From CAG-170 sp022779365 (GTDB taxonomy: Bacteria > Bacillota > Clostridia > Oscillospirales > Oscillospiraceae): DNA of 27,590 bases. The translations under genes were made by a program, and so were the position numbers. How positions within the stretch are numbered: the first letter of the stretch is position 1; the number at the start of each line of letters is the position of its first letter. This document shows, in pieces, positions 15,143 to 23,541 of this stretch. The notes beneath the pieces were generated by a model. The model was not told the DNA's origin and made no database searches. It was given only the letters and a program-made list of their open reading frames with translations. The DNA lies in NCBI GenBank assembly GCA_022779365.1, contig JALFSI010000001.1:1-27590 (forward strand), read 5' to 3'.

Positions 15143-16408
15143 TTACAGCGTCACGCCCGCGTTGCGGATGGGCGCGCGCAGCTTTGCCGGGTCGCGCGTG
15201 ATGACGGGCTCTGCCTCGCCGCGGACGCTCGCCGCGGTGATCTGCACGCTCTGGATCGACGGATCGGACGGAATATCGTACATGATCTTCTGCATGACGC
15301 GCTCCATGATGGCGCGCAGTCCGCGCGCGCCGATCTGGCGGTCCAGCGCCTGCTGCGCGATGGCGTCGAGCGCGGCGGTCTCAAAGCTGAGCTTCACGCC
15401 GTCGTACTCCAGGAGCTTGGTGTACTGCTTGCACAGAGCGTTCTTCGGCTCGGTCAGGATGCGCACAAGATCCTCTTTGGTGAGGCTGTTGAGCGAGGTG
15501 ATGACCGGCAGACGACCGACCAACTCCGGGATGATGCCGAATTTCAGCAGATCGTGCGGCTGCACGAGCTGGAAAAGCTGCCCGACATCCTGTCCCTTCT
15601 TGCTGGCGACCGGCGCGTCAAAGCCGATGGCCGACTGCTCGGTGCGTCTGCCGATGATCTTATCCAGACCGTCGAACGCGCCGCCGCAGATGAAGAGGAT
15701 ATTCGTGGTGTCGATCTGGATGAACTCCTGCTGCGGGTGCTTGCGCCCGCCCTGCGGCGGGACGTTTGCGACCGTGCCCTCAAGAATTTTCAGCAGTGCC
15801 TGCTGCACGCCCTCGCCGGAAACATCGCGGGTGATGGATGTATTTTCGGACTTGCGGGCGATCTTATCCATCTCGTCGATGTAGATGATACCGCGCTGCG
15901 CCAGCTCCACGTCAAAATCCGCCGCCTGAAGCAGCCGCAGCAGGATGTTTTCCACATCCTCGCCGACGTAGCCTGCCTCGGTGAGCGTGGTGGCGTCGGC
16001 GATGGCAAACGGAACGTTCAGGATCTTGGCAAGCGTCTGGGCAAAGAGCGTTTTGCCGGAGCCCGTCGGACCGATGAGGAGGATGTTGCTCTTTTGCAGC
16101 TCCACGTCCGACTTGTTCTCAAAGTAAATACGTTTATAGTGATTGTAGACCGCGACGGACAGGGCGATCTTTGCCGCGTCCTGCCCGATGATGTAGCGGT
16201 CCATATAGGTTCGGATCTCCTGCGGGGCCGGGAGCGTATCGGGGAGCTCCAGCTCAGAGGTCGCGTTGGGGTGCATCTCGTCGCGCAGAATGCTCGAACA
16301 GAGCTGCACGCACTCGTCGCAGATATAGACGTTTGGACCTGCGATGATGCGGTTGACCTGCTCCTGACGCTTGCCGCAGAATGAGCAGCGGATGCTGTCC
16401 TTTGCCAT
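15143..16408 (-). CDS. clpX: ATP-dependent Clp protease unfoldase ClpX
   Basis: A 421-residue AAA+ unfoldase that feeds tagged proteins into ClpP. The N-terminal zinc finger has Cys8, Cys11, Cys30 and Cys33. Walker A is GPTGSGKT (113-120), the substrate-gripping pore loop GYVG is at 146-149, and Walker B IYIDEMDK is near 175-182. The IGF loop (SAIGFDAPV) that docks on ClpP is present. AGGAG lies 8 nt before the ATG, 24 bp after the clpP stop, so it is translated from the tig-clpP message. Confidence 0.98.
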   Translation of the reverse strand: MAKDSIRCSFCGKRQEQVNRIIAGPNVYICDECVQLCSSILRDEMHPNATSELELPDTLPAPQEIRTYMDRYIIGQDAAKIALSVAVYNHYKRIYFENKSDVELQKSNILLIGPTGSGKTLFAQTLAKILNVPFAIADATTLTEAGYVGEDVENILLRLLQAADFDVELAQRGIIYIDEMDKIARKSENTSITRDVSGEGVQQALLKILEGTVANVPPQGGRKHPQQEFIQIDTTNILFICGGAFDGLDKIIGRRTEQSAIGFDAPVASKKGQDVGQLFQLVQPHDLLKFGIIPELVGRLPVITSLNSLTKEDLVRILTEPKNALCKQYTKLLEYDGVKLSFETAALDAIAQQALDRQIGARGLRAIMERVMQKIMYDIPSDPSIQSVQITAASVRGEAEPVITRDPAKLRAPIRNAGVTL

Positions 16409-16432
16409 ACCGCCGTCTCCTTTCGTGCTGTG

Positions 16433-17014
16433 TTAACGGGTATAGATGACCTTATCGACCAGACCGTATTCCTTTGCCTGTTCGGCGGTCATGAAATTAT
16501 CGCGCTCGGTATCCTGCCGGATCGCCTCGATGGGCTTGCCGGTGTTGCGTGCAAGGATCTCATTGAGGTGCTGCTTGATCTTCAGCATCCGCTCCACATG
16601 GATCTGCATATCCGTGGTCTGACCCTGCGTGCCGCCGAGCGGCTGGTGGATCATGATCTCGGCGTTCGGCAGCGCGATGCGCTTGCCCTTTGCGCCGGAC
16701 GACAGCAAAAACGCGCCCATGGACGCCGCCATGCCGATGCAGATGGTGGAAACGTCGCACTTGATATACTGCATGGTATCATAGATCGCCATGCCGTCGG
16801 TGACGCTGCCGCCGGGGCTGTTGATGTAGAACTGGATGTCCTTATCAGGATCCTGCGCCTCCAGATAGAGCATCTGGGCGACGACCAGGCTGGCTGTGGT
16901 GGAGTTGACCTCCTCCGAGAGCATGATGATGCGGTCATTGAGCAGGCGGGAAAAAATATCATACGACCGCTCTCCCCGGCTGGTCTGCTCAACAACATAC
17001 GGTACTAAACTCAT
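16433..17014 (-). CDS. clpP: ATP-dependent Clp protease proteolytic subunit ClpP
   Basis: A 193-residue serine protease subunit forming the tetradecameric chamber used with ClpX. Catalytic residues are Ser98 (GMAASMGA), His123 (MIHQPLGG) and Asp172. The axial and handle segments (SYDIFSRLLNDRIIML, QFYINSPGGSVTDGMAIYDTM) are normal. The frame extends 13 codons upstream to 17053, but ATG 17014 is preferred because GGAG lies 8 nt before it and the family N-terminus (MSLVPYVVEQT) begins there. It lies 51 bp after tig. Confidence 0.98.
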   Translation of the reverse strand: MSLVPYVVEQTSRGERSYDIFSRLLNDRIIMLSEEVNSTTASLVVAQMLYLEAQDPDKDIQFYINSPGGSVTDGMAIYDTMQYIKCDVSTICIGMAASMGAFLLSSGAKGKRIALPNAEIMIHQPLGGTQGQTTDMQIHVERMLKIKQHLNEILARNTGKPIEAIRQDTERDNFMTAEQAKEYGLVDKVIYTR

Positions 17015-17065
17015 AAACGGATCTCCTTTCTTCGGATGAAACATTCTAACCATCCGGCAGGACCA

Positions 17066-18487
17066 TTATTCCTCCGTCTTCTCCTCTGCCTTTTCCGCAG
17101 CCTTCTTAGAGGTGCGCTTCGCGGGCTTCTTTTCCGCCGCTTCGTCCTCACCTTCCGCCTTTTCGGCAGCCTTCTTGGTGGTACGCTTGGCAGCGGGCTT
17201 CTTCTCTTCCTTCTTTTCAACGGCAACGGCGTTGTCAACGATCAGCTTGACCGCCTTCTTCGCGGCGAGGTCCGCTTCCACGGATTCCTTCTTCACAAGC
17301 TCCTTGACCTTGTCCAGCTCCATCTGATACTGCTCCGCCATCTTCTTGAGCTCTTCCTCGATCTCCTCATCGGTCACGGACAGCTTTTCTTCGTCCACGA
17401 TCTGGCTGAGGAGAATGTTGGAGCGGACGGTGGTCTCCGCCATCGGGCGCATGGACTCGCGCATCGCCTTGAGGTCGCCGCCCATCATCTTGGCGTAGTC
17501 CTCGATCTTCATGCCCTGCATCTGAAGCTGATAAGCAAACTGCTCCATGTGCTTGTCGAGCTGATCCTCGATCATGCAGTTCGGGATGTCGCAGGTCATG
17601 TTCTTGCCCGCGATCTCGACTGCCTCGTTTTCAAACGCGCGGTCAGCCTCTTCCTGGCGGGACTTCGTAAAGCGCGCCTTGATGTCCTTGCGCAGCGCGG
17701 CAAGGGTCTCAAACTCGGACACGTCCTTCGCAAACTCGTCGTCGAGCTCGGGAAGCGTGGTCTCCTTGACCTCGTGGATCTTGCACTTAAAGGTAGCCTC
17801 CTTACCGGCAAGCTCCGGGGTGTACTCGGTCGGGAACGTCACGACAACGTCCTTCTCATCGCCAGCCTTGCAGCCGACGAGCTGATCCTCAAAGCCGGGG
17901 ATGAACGAGCCGCTGCCGAGCTTCAGGGAGTAGCCCTCCGCCTTGCCGCCGTCAAACGGCTTGCCGTCCACAAAGCCCTCAAAATCCAGAACAACGGTAT
18001 CGCCGGTCTTTGCCTCGCGGTCAACGGTCTCAATGCGGGCGTTGCGCTCTGCCATACGGTTCAGCTCCGCATCGACCTCCGCCTTGGAGACGGAAACGGC
18101 AGCCTTGGGCACCTCGATGCCCTTGTACGCGCCGAGGGTGACCTCGGGGTACAGCTCCGTGGAAACGGTCAGCACGACGTTGCCGTTTTCATCGGTATCT
18201 ATATCGGCGACGGACGGCGTGCCCACAGCCTTGAGCTGCTGCGCCTCGATCGCCTGCGCGTAGATCTCGGGGAAGATCTCATTGATGGCATCCTCGTAGA
18301 AAACGGTCGCGCCGTACATGCTTTCCACGACCTTGCGGGGCGCTTTGCCCTTGCGGAAGCCGGGGATCATGATGTTCTTCCTGCACTTGGCATACGCCTT
18401 GCCCAGTGCATCGTTGAACTCTGCCTTGTCGATCTCGACGACAACTTTAGCGCTGCCCTTTTCTTTTTCTACGCTCTTAACATTCAT
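17066..18487 (-). CDS. tig: Trigger factor with a long lysine/alanine-rich C-terminal tail
   Basis: A 473-residue ribosome-bound chaperone and peptidyl-prolyl isomerase that meets nascent chains at the exit tunnel. The ribosome-docking signature GFRKGK is at 43-48; the FKBP-like isomerase domain (GDTVVLDFEGFVDGKPFDGG, GSFIPGFEDQLVGCKAGDEK) covers about 160-245; the helical chaperone arms follow. The last 50 residues are an added basic tail made of two near-identical units, KKPAAKRTTKKAAEKAE and KKPAKRTSKKAAEKAE, separated by an acidic GEDEAAE and ending in an acidic stretch. Such a tail is absent from standard trigger factors of about 430 residues and resembles histone-H1-like repeats. GGAGG precedes the ATG. 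The tig-clpP-clpX order is widely conserved. Confidence 0.97.
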   Translation of the reverse strand: MNVKSVEKEKGSAKVVVEIDKAEFNDALGKAYAKCRKNIMIPGFRKGKAPRKVVESMYGATVFYEDAINEIFPEIYAQAIEAQQLKAVGTPSVADIDTDENGNVVLTVSTELYPEVTLGAYKGIEVPKAAVSVSKAEVDAELNRMAERNARIETVDREAKTGDTVVLDFEGFVDGKPFDGGKAEGYSLKLGSGSFIPGFEDQLVGCKAGDEKDVVVTFPTEYTPELAGKEATFKCKIHEVKETTLPELDDEFAKDVSEFETLAALRKDIKARFTKSRQEEADRAFENEAVEIAGKNMTCDIPNCMIEDQLDKHMEQFAYQLQMQGMKIEDYAKMMGGDLKAMRESMRPMAETTVRSNILLSQIVDEEKLSVTDEEIEEELKKMAEQYQMELDKVKELVKKESVEADLAAKKAVKLIVDNAVAVEKKEEKKPAAKRTTKKAAEKAEGEDEAAEKKPAKRTSKKAAEKAEEKTEE

Positions 18488-18551
18488 ATCGGTTTTTCCT
18501 CCTACTATGGTGCGGCATAACGCCCTGGTGCACCAATTTTGAATCCGCTAT

Positions 18552-18580
18552 ATTCTAACAGACTTCTTTGAATTTTTCCA
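18552..18580 (-). promoter_or_regulatory. Promoter of tig-clpP-clpX
   Basis: TGGAAA (18580-18575, 4 of 6), 17-bp spacer, and TAGAAT (18557-18552, 5 of 6) with an extended TGT just before it. A leader of about 58 nt follows; it includes the 10-bp palindrome TGGTGCACCA (18526-18535). The promoter starts only 20 bp past the stop of the upstream metallophosphoesterase gene, and no terminator lies between them, so read-through from that operon is possible. Confidence 0.65.
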
Positions 18581-18600
18581 CAGTTATTTTCTAATTTTCA

Positions 18601-19290
18601 TCAATTTCTGATTTTTACGGGGGTGAAGTTTACATAATCCGCTGATACGAGGTGGAAATCAACGTCGTGGCTGCGTCCGAGGAAGGCAAGCCGCAGGCTT
18701 TCGGCGTGCAGATGCCCGTAATAGCAGTCGCGCACGCCGTATTTTTGCAGCAGCTCCAAGATCGGCGCACACTCGTAGCCCTGATATTTGGGCGGGTAGT
18801 GCAGAAAACAGAGCTTTTCGTGCTCCCCTGCCGCGCGCAGCGACGTTTCCAACCGCGACAGCTCACGCAGAAATACCTTCTCATCATGCGTGCCGTGCTT
18901 TTCTTCCTCATAAAACCAGCCGCGCGTGCCGCACAGCGCCACATCGCCGTAGAAAAGGCAGTTGTTATGCAGGACCTCCATCTGCGAAAAGCCCTGCTCT
19001 GCGCAGAAGCGATGGAATTTTGCCGCCGTCGTCCACCAGTAGTCGTGATTGCCCTTGAGGACGATTTTGCGCCCCGGAATGGCGGAGATAAATGCAAAAT
19101 CCGGCTGCGCCGCCTCCATGGACATTGCCCAGCTCAGATCGCCGAGCAGGACGGTGGTGTCCTCCTCCGTGATGCAGGAAAGCCCCGCCCGCAGCTTATC
19201 AATATATCCGTCCCAACGTCCGCCGAATACATCCATTGGCTTGTCCGCACCGAAGGACAGGTGCAGATCGCCGATCGCATACAGCGCCAT
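18601..19290 (-). CDS. Metallophosphoesterase (calcineurin-like)
   Basis: A 229-residue phosphoesterase with the complete two-metal site: GDLHL (Asp8, His10), GDLSW (Asp51), GNHDYWW (Asn81, His82, Asp83), His164 in FLHYPP, and GHLH (192-195). No signal peptide or membrane segment is seen, so it should be cytoplasmic. The phosphoester substrate is not known for this Firmicutes subgroup. The ATG shares one base with the thrC stop (TGATG); it is the last gene of the lepB operon. Confidence 0.9.
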   Translation of the reverse strand: MALYAIGDLHLSFGADKPMDVFGGRWDGYIDKLRAGLSCITEEDTTVLLGDLSWAMSMEAAQPDFAFISAIPGRKIVLKGNHDYWWTTAAKFHRFCAEQGFSQMEVLHNNCLFYGDVALCGTRGWFYEEEKHGTHDEKVFLRELSRLETSLRAAGEHEKLCFLHYPPKYQGYECAPILELLQKYGVRDCYYGHLHAESLRLAFLGRSHDVDFHLVSADYVNFTPVKIRN

Positions 19291-20774
19291 CAGCCGAGCA
19301 GCTCCAGAACGGTCTGCGCCATATGCTCCTTGGTGGTGCAGGCGGTAAAGCGGACGCTCTTGCCCTCAAGCTGTGCCAGCGGCGCGGGCGCGGGGCGGCC
19401 GCTCACCTCGGCAAGCTGCCGGATGACCTGTACGCCCGGTCTGTGCGTGTGCACGCCCAGCGCGTCGAGCACGCTCGTGCAGAACTTAAACGGGCTGGCG
19501 GTGGAAACGAGAATAGCAGGGCGGTCGTCGCCGCTCTGTGCGCGCCACGCGCGCAGCACGTTCCACGCGACGGCGGTGTGTGTATCTGGCAGGTAGTCCC
19601 AGTCGGCAAACACATCGCCGATGGTCTTTTCCGTGCCGGTGTCGCCGCAGAAGCCGCAGTCAAAATGCGCCTGAATTTGCGCGAGCACATCGGCAGATAC
19701 CTCGTAGCGCCCGGTCTCATTAAGCTGCCGCATATAGCCGCGCACAATTTCGTCCGAGCCGGTGAACAGGTACAAAAGCCGCTCCAGATTTGACGAGATG
19801 AGAATGTCCATCGACGGCGAGGATGTGCAGTAGAACGGGCGGTTACGGTCATACACGCCGGTACGGATGAAGTCCGTGAGGACGTTGTTGGCGTTGGACG
19901 CGCAGATGAGCTTGCCGAACGGGACGCCCATCATCTTGGCGTAATACGCCGCGAGAATATTGCCGAAGTTGCCGGTAGGCACACAGACGTTCACGGTCTG
20001 CCCCGAAGCTAACTGCCCGGACGCGACCAGGTCGCAGTACGCCGAAACGTAATACGCGATCTGCGGCAGCACGCGCCCCCAGTTGATGGAGTTCGCGGAC
20101 GAGAAGAAGCAGCCGCGCTCGTTCATCGCCTCGCGCACGGCAGGATCGGAGAAAATTTTCTTTACGCCGGTCTGCGCGTCGTCAAAGTTTCCTTCCACGG
20201 CGCACACGCCGACGTTGCCGCCCTCCTGCGTGACCATCTGGAGCTTCTGCACGTCCGAAACACCGTCGCGCGGGTAGAACACAAGGATCTTCGTGTGCGG
20301 CACATCGCGGAAGCCCTCCAACGCCGCCTTGCCGGTGTCGCCGGACGTAGCGACGAGGATACACGCCGTGCGCGTCTCGCCCGTTTTGCGCAGCGACGCC
20401 GTGAGCAGATACGGCAGCATTTGCAGCGCCATGTCCTTGAACGCGCACGTCGGACCGTGCCACAGCTCCAAAACGTGCGTGCGCTCGCCGACCTTCACCA
20501 GCGGCGCGACGGCGGGCGTGTCGAACTTGTTCTGTCCATACGCCTTTTCAGCGTAACCGCGCAGCTCCTCCGCCGTAAATTCGTCAAGATACATCGCCAT
20601 CACTTCCGCTGCGCGCGCCGGATATGGCAGCCGCGCCAGCGCCTCGATCGCGCCGGGGGCGAGCTGCGGAATGATCTCCGGCAGGAGCAGACCGCCGTCG
20701 CGGCTGAGCCCCTGTACGATCGCCTGCGCGCCGGTCAGGCGGAGAGAGGAATCTCTGGTACTCACATAATACAT
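19290..20774 (-). CDS. thrC: Threonine synthase
   Basis: A 494-residue PLP enzyme converting O-phosphohomoserine to threonine. The N-terminal YYVSTRDSSLRLTGAQAIVQGLSRDGGLL is typical of the longer class of threonine synthases; the cofactor lysine is Lys113 in HGPTCAFKDMALQ; the phosphate-binding TSGDTGKAA and the PTGNFGNILAAYYAKMMG motif follow. AAGGT lies before the ATG, and the start overlaps the end of the dipeptidase gene by 13 nt. Other threonine genes (hom, thrB) are not nearby, so the operon is of mixed function. Confidence 0.97.
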   Translation of the reverse strand: MYYVSTRDSSLRLTGAQAIVQGLSRDGGLLLPEIIPQLAPGAIEALARLPYPARAAEVMAMYLDEFTAEELRGYAEKAYGQNKFDTPAVAPLVKVGERTHVLELWHGPTCAFKDMALQMLPYLLTASLRKTGETRTACILVATSGDTGKAALEGFRDVPHTKILVFYPRDGVSDVQKLQMVTQEGGNVGVCAVEGNFDDAQTGVKKIFSDPAVREAMNERGCFFSSANSINWGRVLPQIAYYVSAYCDLVASGQLASGQTVNVCVPTGNFGNILAAYYAKMMGVPFGKLICASNANNVLTDFIRTGVYDRNRPFYCTSSPSMDILISSNLERLLYLFTGSDEIVRGYMRQLNETGRYEVSADVLAQIQAHFDCGFCGDTGTEKTIGDVFADWDYLPDTHTAVAWNVLRAWRAQSGDDRPAILVSTASPFKFCTSVLDALGVHTHRPGVQVIRQLAEVSGRPAPAPLAQLEGKSVRFTACTTKEHMAQTVLELLG

Positions 20775-21697
20775 TGTTTCACGACCTTCATCAGGGATTG
20801 ATAAGACAGGCTTGCCAGCGTCTCATCCGAGTAGCCGCGCGCCTGCAAATATGCCAGCAGATTTGTGTAATCGTCCAGACCCGAAAAGCCGTCCGGCAGC
20901 GTTTCGCAGCCGTCCAGATCGCCGCCGAGACAGACGTGCCCGTCGCCGCCCAGCTCCATCATGTGGTCTAAATGGCGGTACGCGTCGTCCAGCGTGGCAC
21001 GCTCCGTGCCGGTGAGGAAGCCTGTGTACAGATTCAGCCCGACCGCACCGCCGCGCTGGAATATTGCACGAAGCTGCTCGTCGGTCAGGCTGCGCGGCTG
21101 CGCGCACACCGCTCTGCAGCAGGAATGGCTGGCGAGGAACGGCGCGTCACTGCGCTCACAGAGCTGCCAGAAGCCGCGATCCGACAGATGGCCCACGTCC
21201 AGCAGAATACCGAGCCTGCGCGCTTCGTCGCAGAACGCAAGTCCGCGATCGGTGAAGCCCTCGCCGGTCATGCAGCTTCCCGCCAGTGCGTTTTTAAGAT
21301 TCCATACGGGGTTGATCATGCGCACGCCCTGCGCGTACACACGCTCAAGCTGCGTCGGGTCACAGTCCAGCGCTTCCGCACCCTCGATGGATAAGAACGC
21401 GCCGCAAACGCCGTCCCGCAGTGCTACCTCGGCGTCCGCGCCGGTGCGGCACAGGCGGATCGTGTCATAATCCTCCCGGAGCTGCGCCTGAAAGTAGTCA
21501 TACGCCGCCGCGTAGCGCTGTGGGCACGTCAGCCCATCATTCATCCACGGCGTACAGAAGGAAAAAAACTGCACCCATCCGTCCAGCCTTTTCGCGCGGC
21601 GCAGGCTCACCTGCCCGGAATTGTCCCGCAGGCGCTCCCCTTTTCGCCACAGCTCCACCGGCGTATCGCAGTGCGCGTCAAATACAATGGTTTTCAC
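20762..21697 (-). CDS. Membrane-dipeptidase family (M19) zinc dipeptidase
   Basis: A 311-residue metalloenzyme of the renal dipeptidase family. The binuclear zinc ligands are all visible: His9 and Asp11 (DAHCDTP), bridging Glu105 (SIEGAEAL), His170 (DVGHLSD) and His191 (ASHSC), with the late acidic Asp260 in GGDLDG. There is no signal peptide, so it is probably cytoplasmic. Family members hydrolyse dipeptides, including some with D-residues. The start is GTG at 21697, overlapping the YraN-family stop by 4 nt (GTGA). Confidence 0.93.
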   Translation of the reverse strand: MKTIVFDAHCDTPVELWRKGERLRDNSGQVSLRRAKRLDGWVQFFSFCTPWMNDGLTCPQRYAAAYDYFQAQLREDYDTIRLCRTGADAEVALRDGVCGAFLSIEGAEALDCDPTQLERVYAQGVRMINPVWNLKNALAGSCMTGEGFTDRGLAFCDEARRLGILLDVGHLSDRGFWQLCERSDAPFLASHSCCRAVCAQPRSLTDEQLRAIFQRGGAVGLNLYTGFLTGTERATLDDAYRHLDHMMELGGDGHVCLGGDLDGCETLPDGFSGLDDYTNLLAYLQARGYSDETLASLSYQSLMKVVKQCIM

Positions 21698-22059
21698 GAA
21701 AATGCATCCTCCAGATGCCGGATCTCCGGCTGCTCAGTCTGCTCGCCCTCCGGGGCGTAAATTTCGATCACGTCAAAGCGCGGCTGAAGCGCTGTTTCGT
21801 GGCTTTGCAGCCACAGCGCCGCCGTGGTGCGCAGGCGCTCCTGCTTGCGCGTATCCACAAATTCCGCCGCACTGCCGTAGCGCCCGGATTTTCGCAGCTT
21901 GACCTCGACAAACACGACATAGCGCCGGTTCTGCGCGATCACATCGATCTCGCCGAAACGGCAGCGGTAGTTGCAGGCGACGACCGCATAGCGCTTTTTG
22001 CGCAGGTACTCGGCGGCAAGCGCCTCGCCCCAAGCGCCGCGCAGGCTTTTATTCTCCAT
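21694..22059 (-). CDS. YraN family (UPF0102) endonuclease-like protein
   Basis: A 121-residue protein of the YraN family, which has a restriction-endonuclease-like fold. The hallmark residues are present: GEALAAEYL, FGEIDVIA and VFVEVKLRKSGRYG, giving the D-ExK arrangement, and the later VDTRKQERL. Its cellular role is not established; a nuclease role in recombination or repair has been suggested for the family. The frame stays open 41 codons upstream, but that part lies inside rnhB and does not look like the family; the ATG at 22059 overlaps the rnhB end by 11 nt. Confidence 0.92.
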   Translation of the reverse strand: MENKSLRGAWGEALAAEYLRKKRYAVVACNYRCRFGEIDVIAQNRRYVVFVEVKLRKSGRYGSAAEFVDTRKQERLRTTAALWLQSHETALQPRFDVIEIYAPEGEQTEQPEIRHLEDAFS

Positions 22060-22666
22060 AGAACTTGCGCAGAAACGTCTGCCGGTGGATGGGGCACGCG
22101 CCAAATTCGCGCAGCGCAGCGTAGTGCCGCTGCGTACCGTAGCCCTTGTGCACGGCAAAGCCGTACTGCGGGTACTTTGCATCGTATTCCTCCATCAGCC
22201 GGTCACGCGTGACCTTGGCAAGGATGGACGCCGCCGCGATGGACGCCGACAGCGCGTCGCCGTGCACGATCGTGTGCTCGCGGCACGAAAGCCCCGGCGC
22301 GCGGTTGCCGTCGATCAGAGCGATGTCAGGCGTGACGGTCAGCTTTTCAAACGCGCGGCGCATGGCAAGAAACGTCGCCTGCAAAATATTGATCTCGTCG
22401 ATCTCCTGTTCATCGGCAAAGGCAATACCGTAGCTGACCGCCTGCTCGACGATGACGTCATACAGTGCGCGGCGCTTTTTGTCGGTGAGCTTTTTTGAGT
22501 CGTTCAGACCTTCAATTTGAATATCCGGCGGCAGAATGACCGCCGCGGCGCACACAGGTCCTGCCAATGGACCGCGCCCGGCTTCGTCCACGCCGCAGAC
22601 GCAGGCAAAGCCCTCCCGCGCCGCCTCGTGCTCATACAGCCAAAGATCAGGTGCTTCCGTTTTCAT
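22049..22666 (-). CDS. rnhB: Ribonuclease HII
   Basis: A 205-residue nuclease that cuts the RNA strand of RNA-DNA hybrids and removes single ribonucleotides from DNA. The catalytic acids are Asp27 and Glu28 in GVDEAGRGPLAGPV, Asp119 in LIDGN, and an Asp in the KVTRD segment; the SIAAASILAKVTRD signature is intact. It has a conventional GGAG upstream and overlaps the ylqF stop as ATGA. ylqF-rnhB-yraN is a classic Firmicutes cluster. Confidence 0.97.
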   Translation of the reverse strand: MKTEAPDLWLYEHEAAREGFACVCGVDEAGRGPLAGPVCAAAVILPPDIQIEGLNDSKKLTDKKRRALYDVIVEQAVSYGIAFADEQEIDEINILQATFLAMRRAFEKLTVTPDIALIDGNRAPGLSCREHTIVHGDALSASIAAASILAKVTRDRLMEEYDAKYPQYGFAVHKGYGTQRHYAALREFGACPIHRQTFLRKFYGE

Positions 22667-23541
22667 GTTTCCATCTCCTGCGGGTCTTCCAGCGTGAATG
22701 TGCCGAGCTTGCAGCTTCGGTATTCCTCCAGCAGCACCTTCGCCATACGCTCGGTGTTGATCTCACCGCCGCTCATCAAAAAGCCGCGGCGCTTACCCGC
22801 CGCCTGTAACAGCTCATAGCCGTCCGGCTCATCCGGGATGTCGATGCCGTAGCGCGCACGCAGCGCATCGGGATAGCGCACGGCGAGCATCTGCATGAGG
22901 CTGCAAGCCAGGCTCTCCACGTCCATTACGTCGTCCTTCACCGCGCCCGTAAAGGCAAGGTGCAGCCCGACCTGCGGGTCGTCAAATTTCGGCCAGAGGA
23001 TGCCGGGCGTGTCCAGAAGCAGCAGCGATGTGTCCACGTTCACCCACTGCTTGCCGCGCGTGACGCCGGGGCGGTTTTCCGCCTTTGCGCCCTTGCGCCC
23101 GGCAATCTGGTTGATAAACGTCGATTTGCCGACATTCGGAATGCCGACCACCATAATTTTAAGCGCCCGCCCGACCTGTCCTTTTTCGGCATAACGCGCG
23201 AGCTTGTCAGCGAGCAGTGCGCGCACGGCGGGCGCGAAGGACGAGATGCCGCGCCGCGTCTTGCAGTCGGTCTGGATGACCGCCATGCCACGGTCTTTGA
23301 AGTAGTCCGCCCAGCGGCGGGTCATGGCGGGGTCTGCCATGTCAATGCGGTTGAGCACGACCATGCGCGGCTTTTTGCCGCAGAGCGTGTCAATATCGGG
23401 GTTGCGGCTGGAAACAGGGATGCGCGCGTCCAGAATTTCGCACACGGCGTCCACCAGACGAAGGTCCTCCTCCATCTGCCGCCGCGTTTTGGTCATGTGA
23501 CCGGGATACCACTGGATATTCAGGCTGTTTTCCTGCATCAT
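22663..23541 (-). CDS. ylqF: Ribosome biogenesis GTPase YlqF/RbgA
   Basis: A 292-residue GTPase required for late 50S assembly in Firmicutes. It is circularly permuted, as expected: the G4-like NRID (64-67) comes before G1 GIPNVGKST (133-141) and G3 DTPG (177-180). The N-terminal IQWYPGHMTKTRRQM is the family signature. The start is ATG at 23541 (a second ATG follows directly) and overlaps the lepB stop as ATGA. Confidence 0.97.
   Translation of the reverse strand: MMQENSLNIQWYPGHMTKTRRQMEEDLRLVDAVCEILDARIPVSSRNPDIDTLCGKKPRMVVLNRIDMADPAMTRRWADYFKDRGMAVIQTDCKTRRGISSFAPAVRALLADKLARYAEKGQVGRALKIMVVGIPNVGKSTFINQIAGRKGAKAENRPGVTRGKQWVNVDTSLLLLDTPGILWPKFDDPQVGLHLAFTGAVKDDVMDVESLACSLMQMLAVRYPDALRARYGIDIPDEPDGYELLQAAGKRRGFLMSGGEINTERMAKVLLEEYRSCKLGTFTLEDPQEMET

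Noticed and set aside
18526..18535. TGGTGCACCA palindrome in the tig leader
   Set aside because: Only 10 bp, with no second copy at other promoters in this window; it may be a chance palindrome, so it is mentioned only within the promoter entry.
22060..22182. Upstream extension of the YraN-family gene
   Set aside because: The extra 41 residues lie inside rnhB and have no family similarity; the ATG at 22059 overlaps the rnhB stop, as with the other junctions of this operon.
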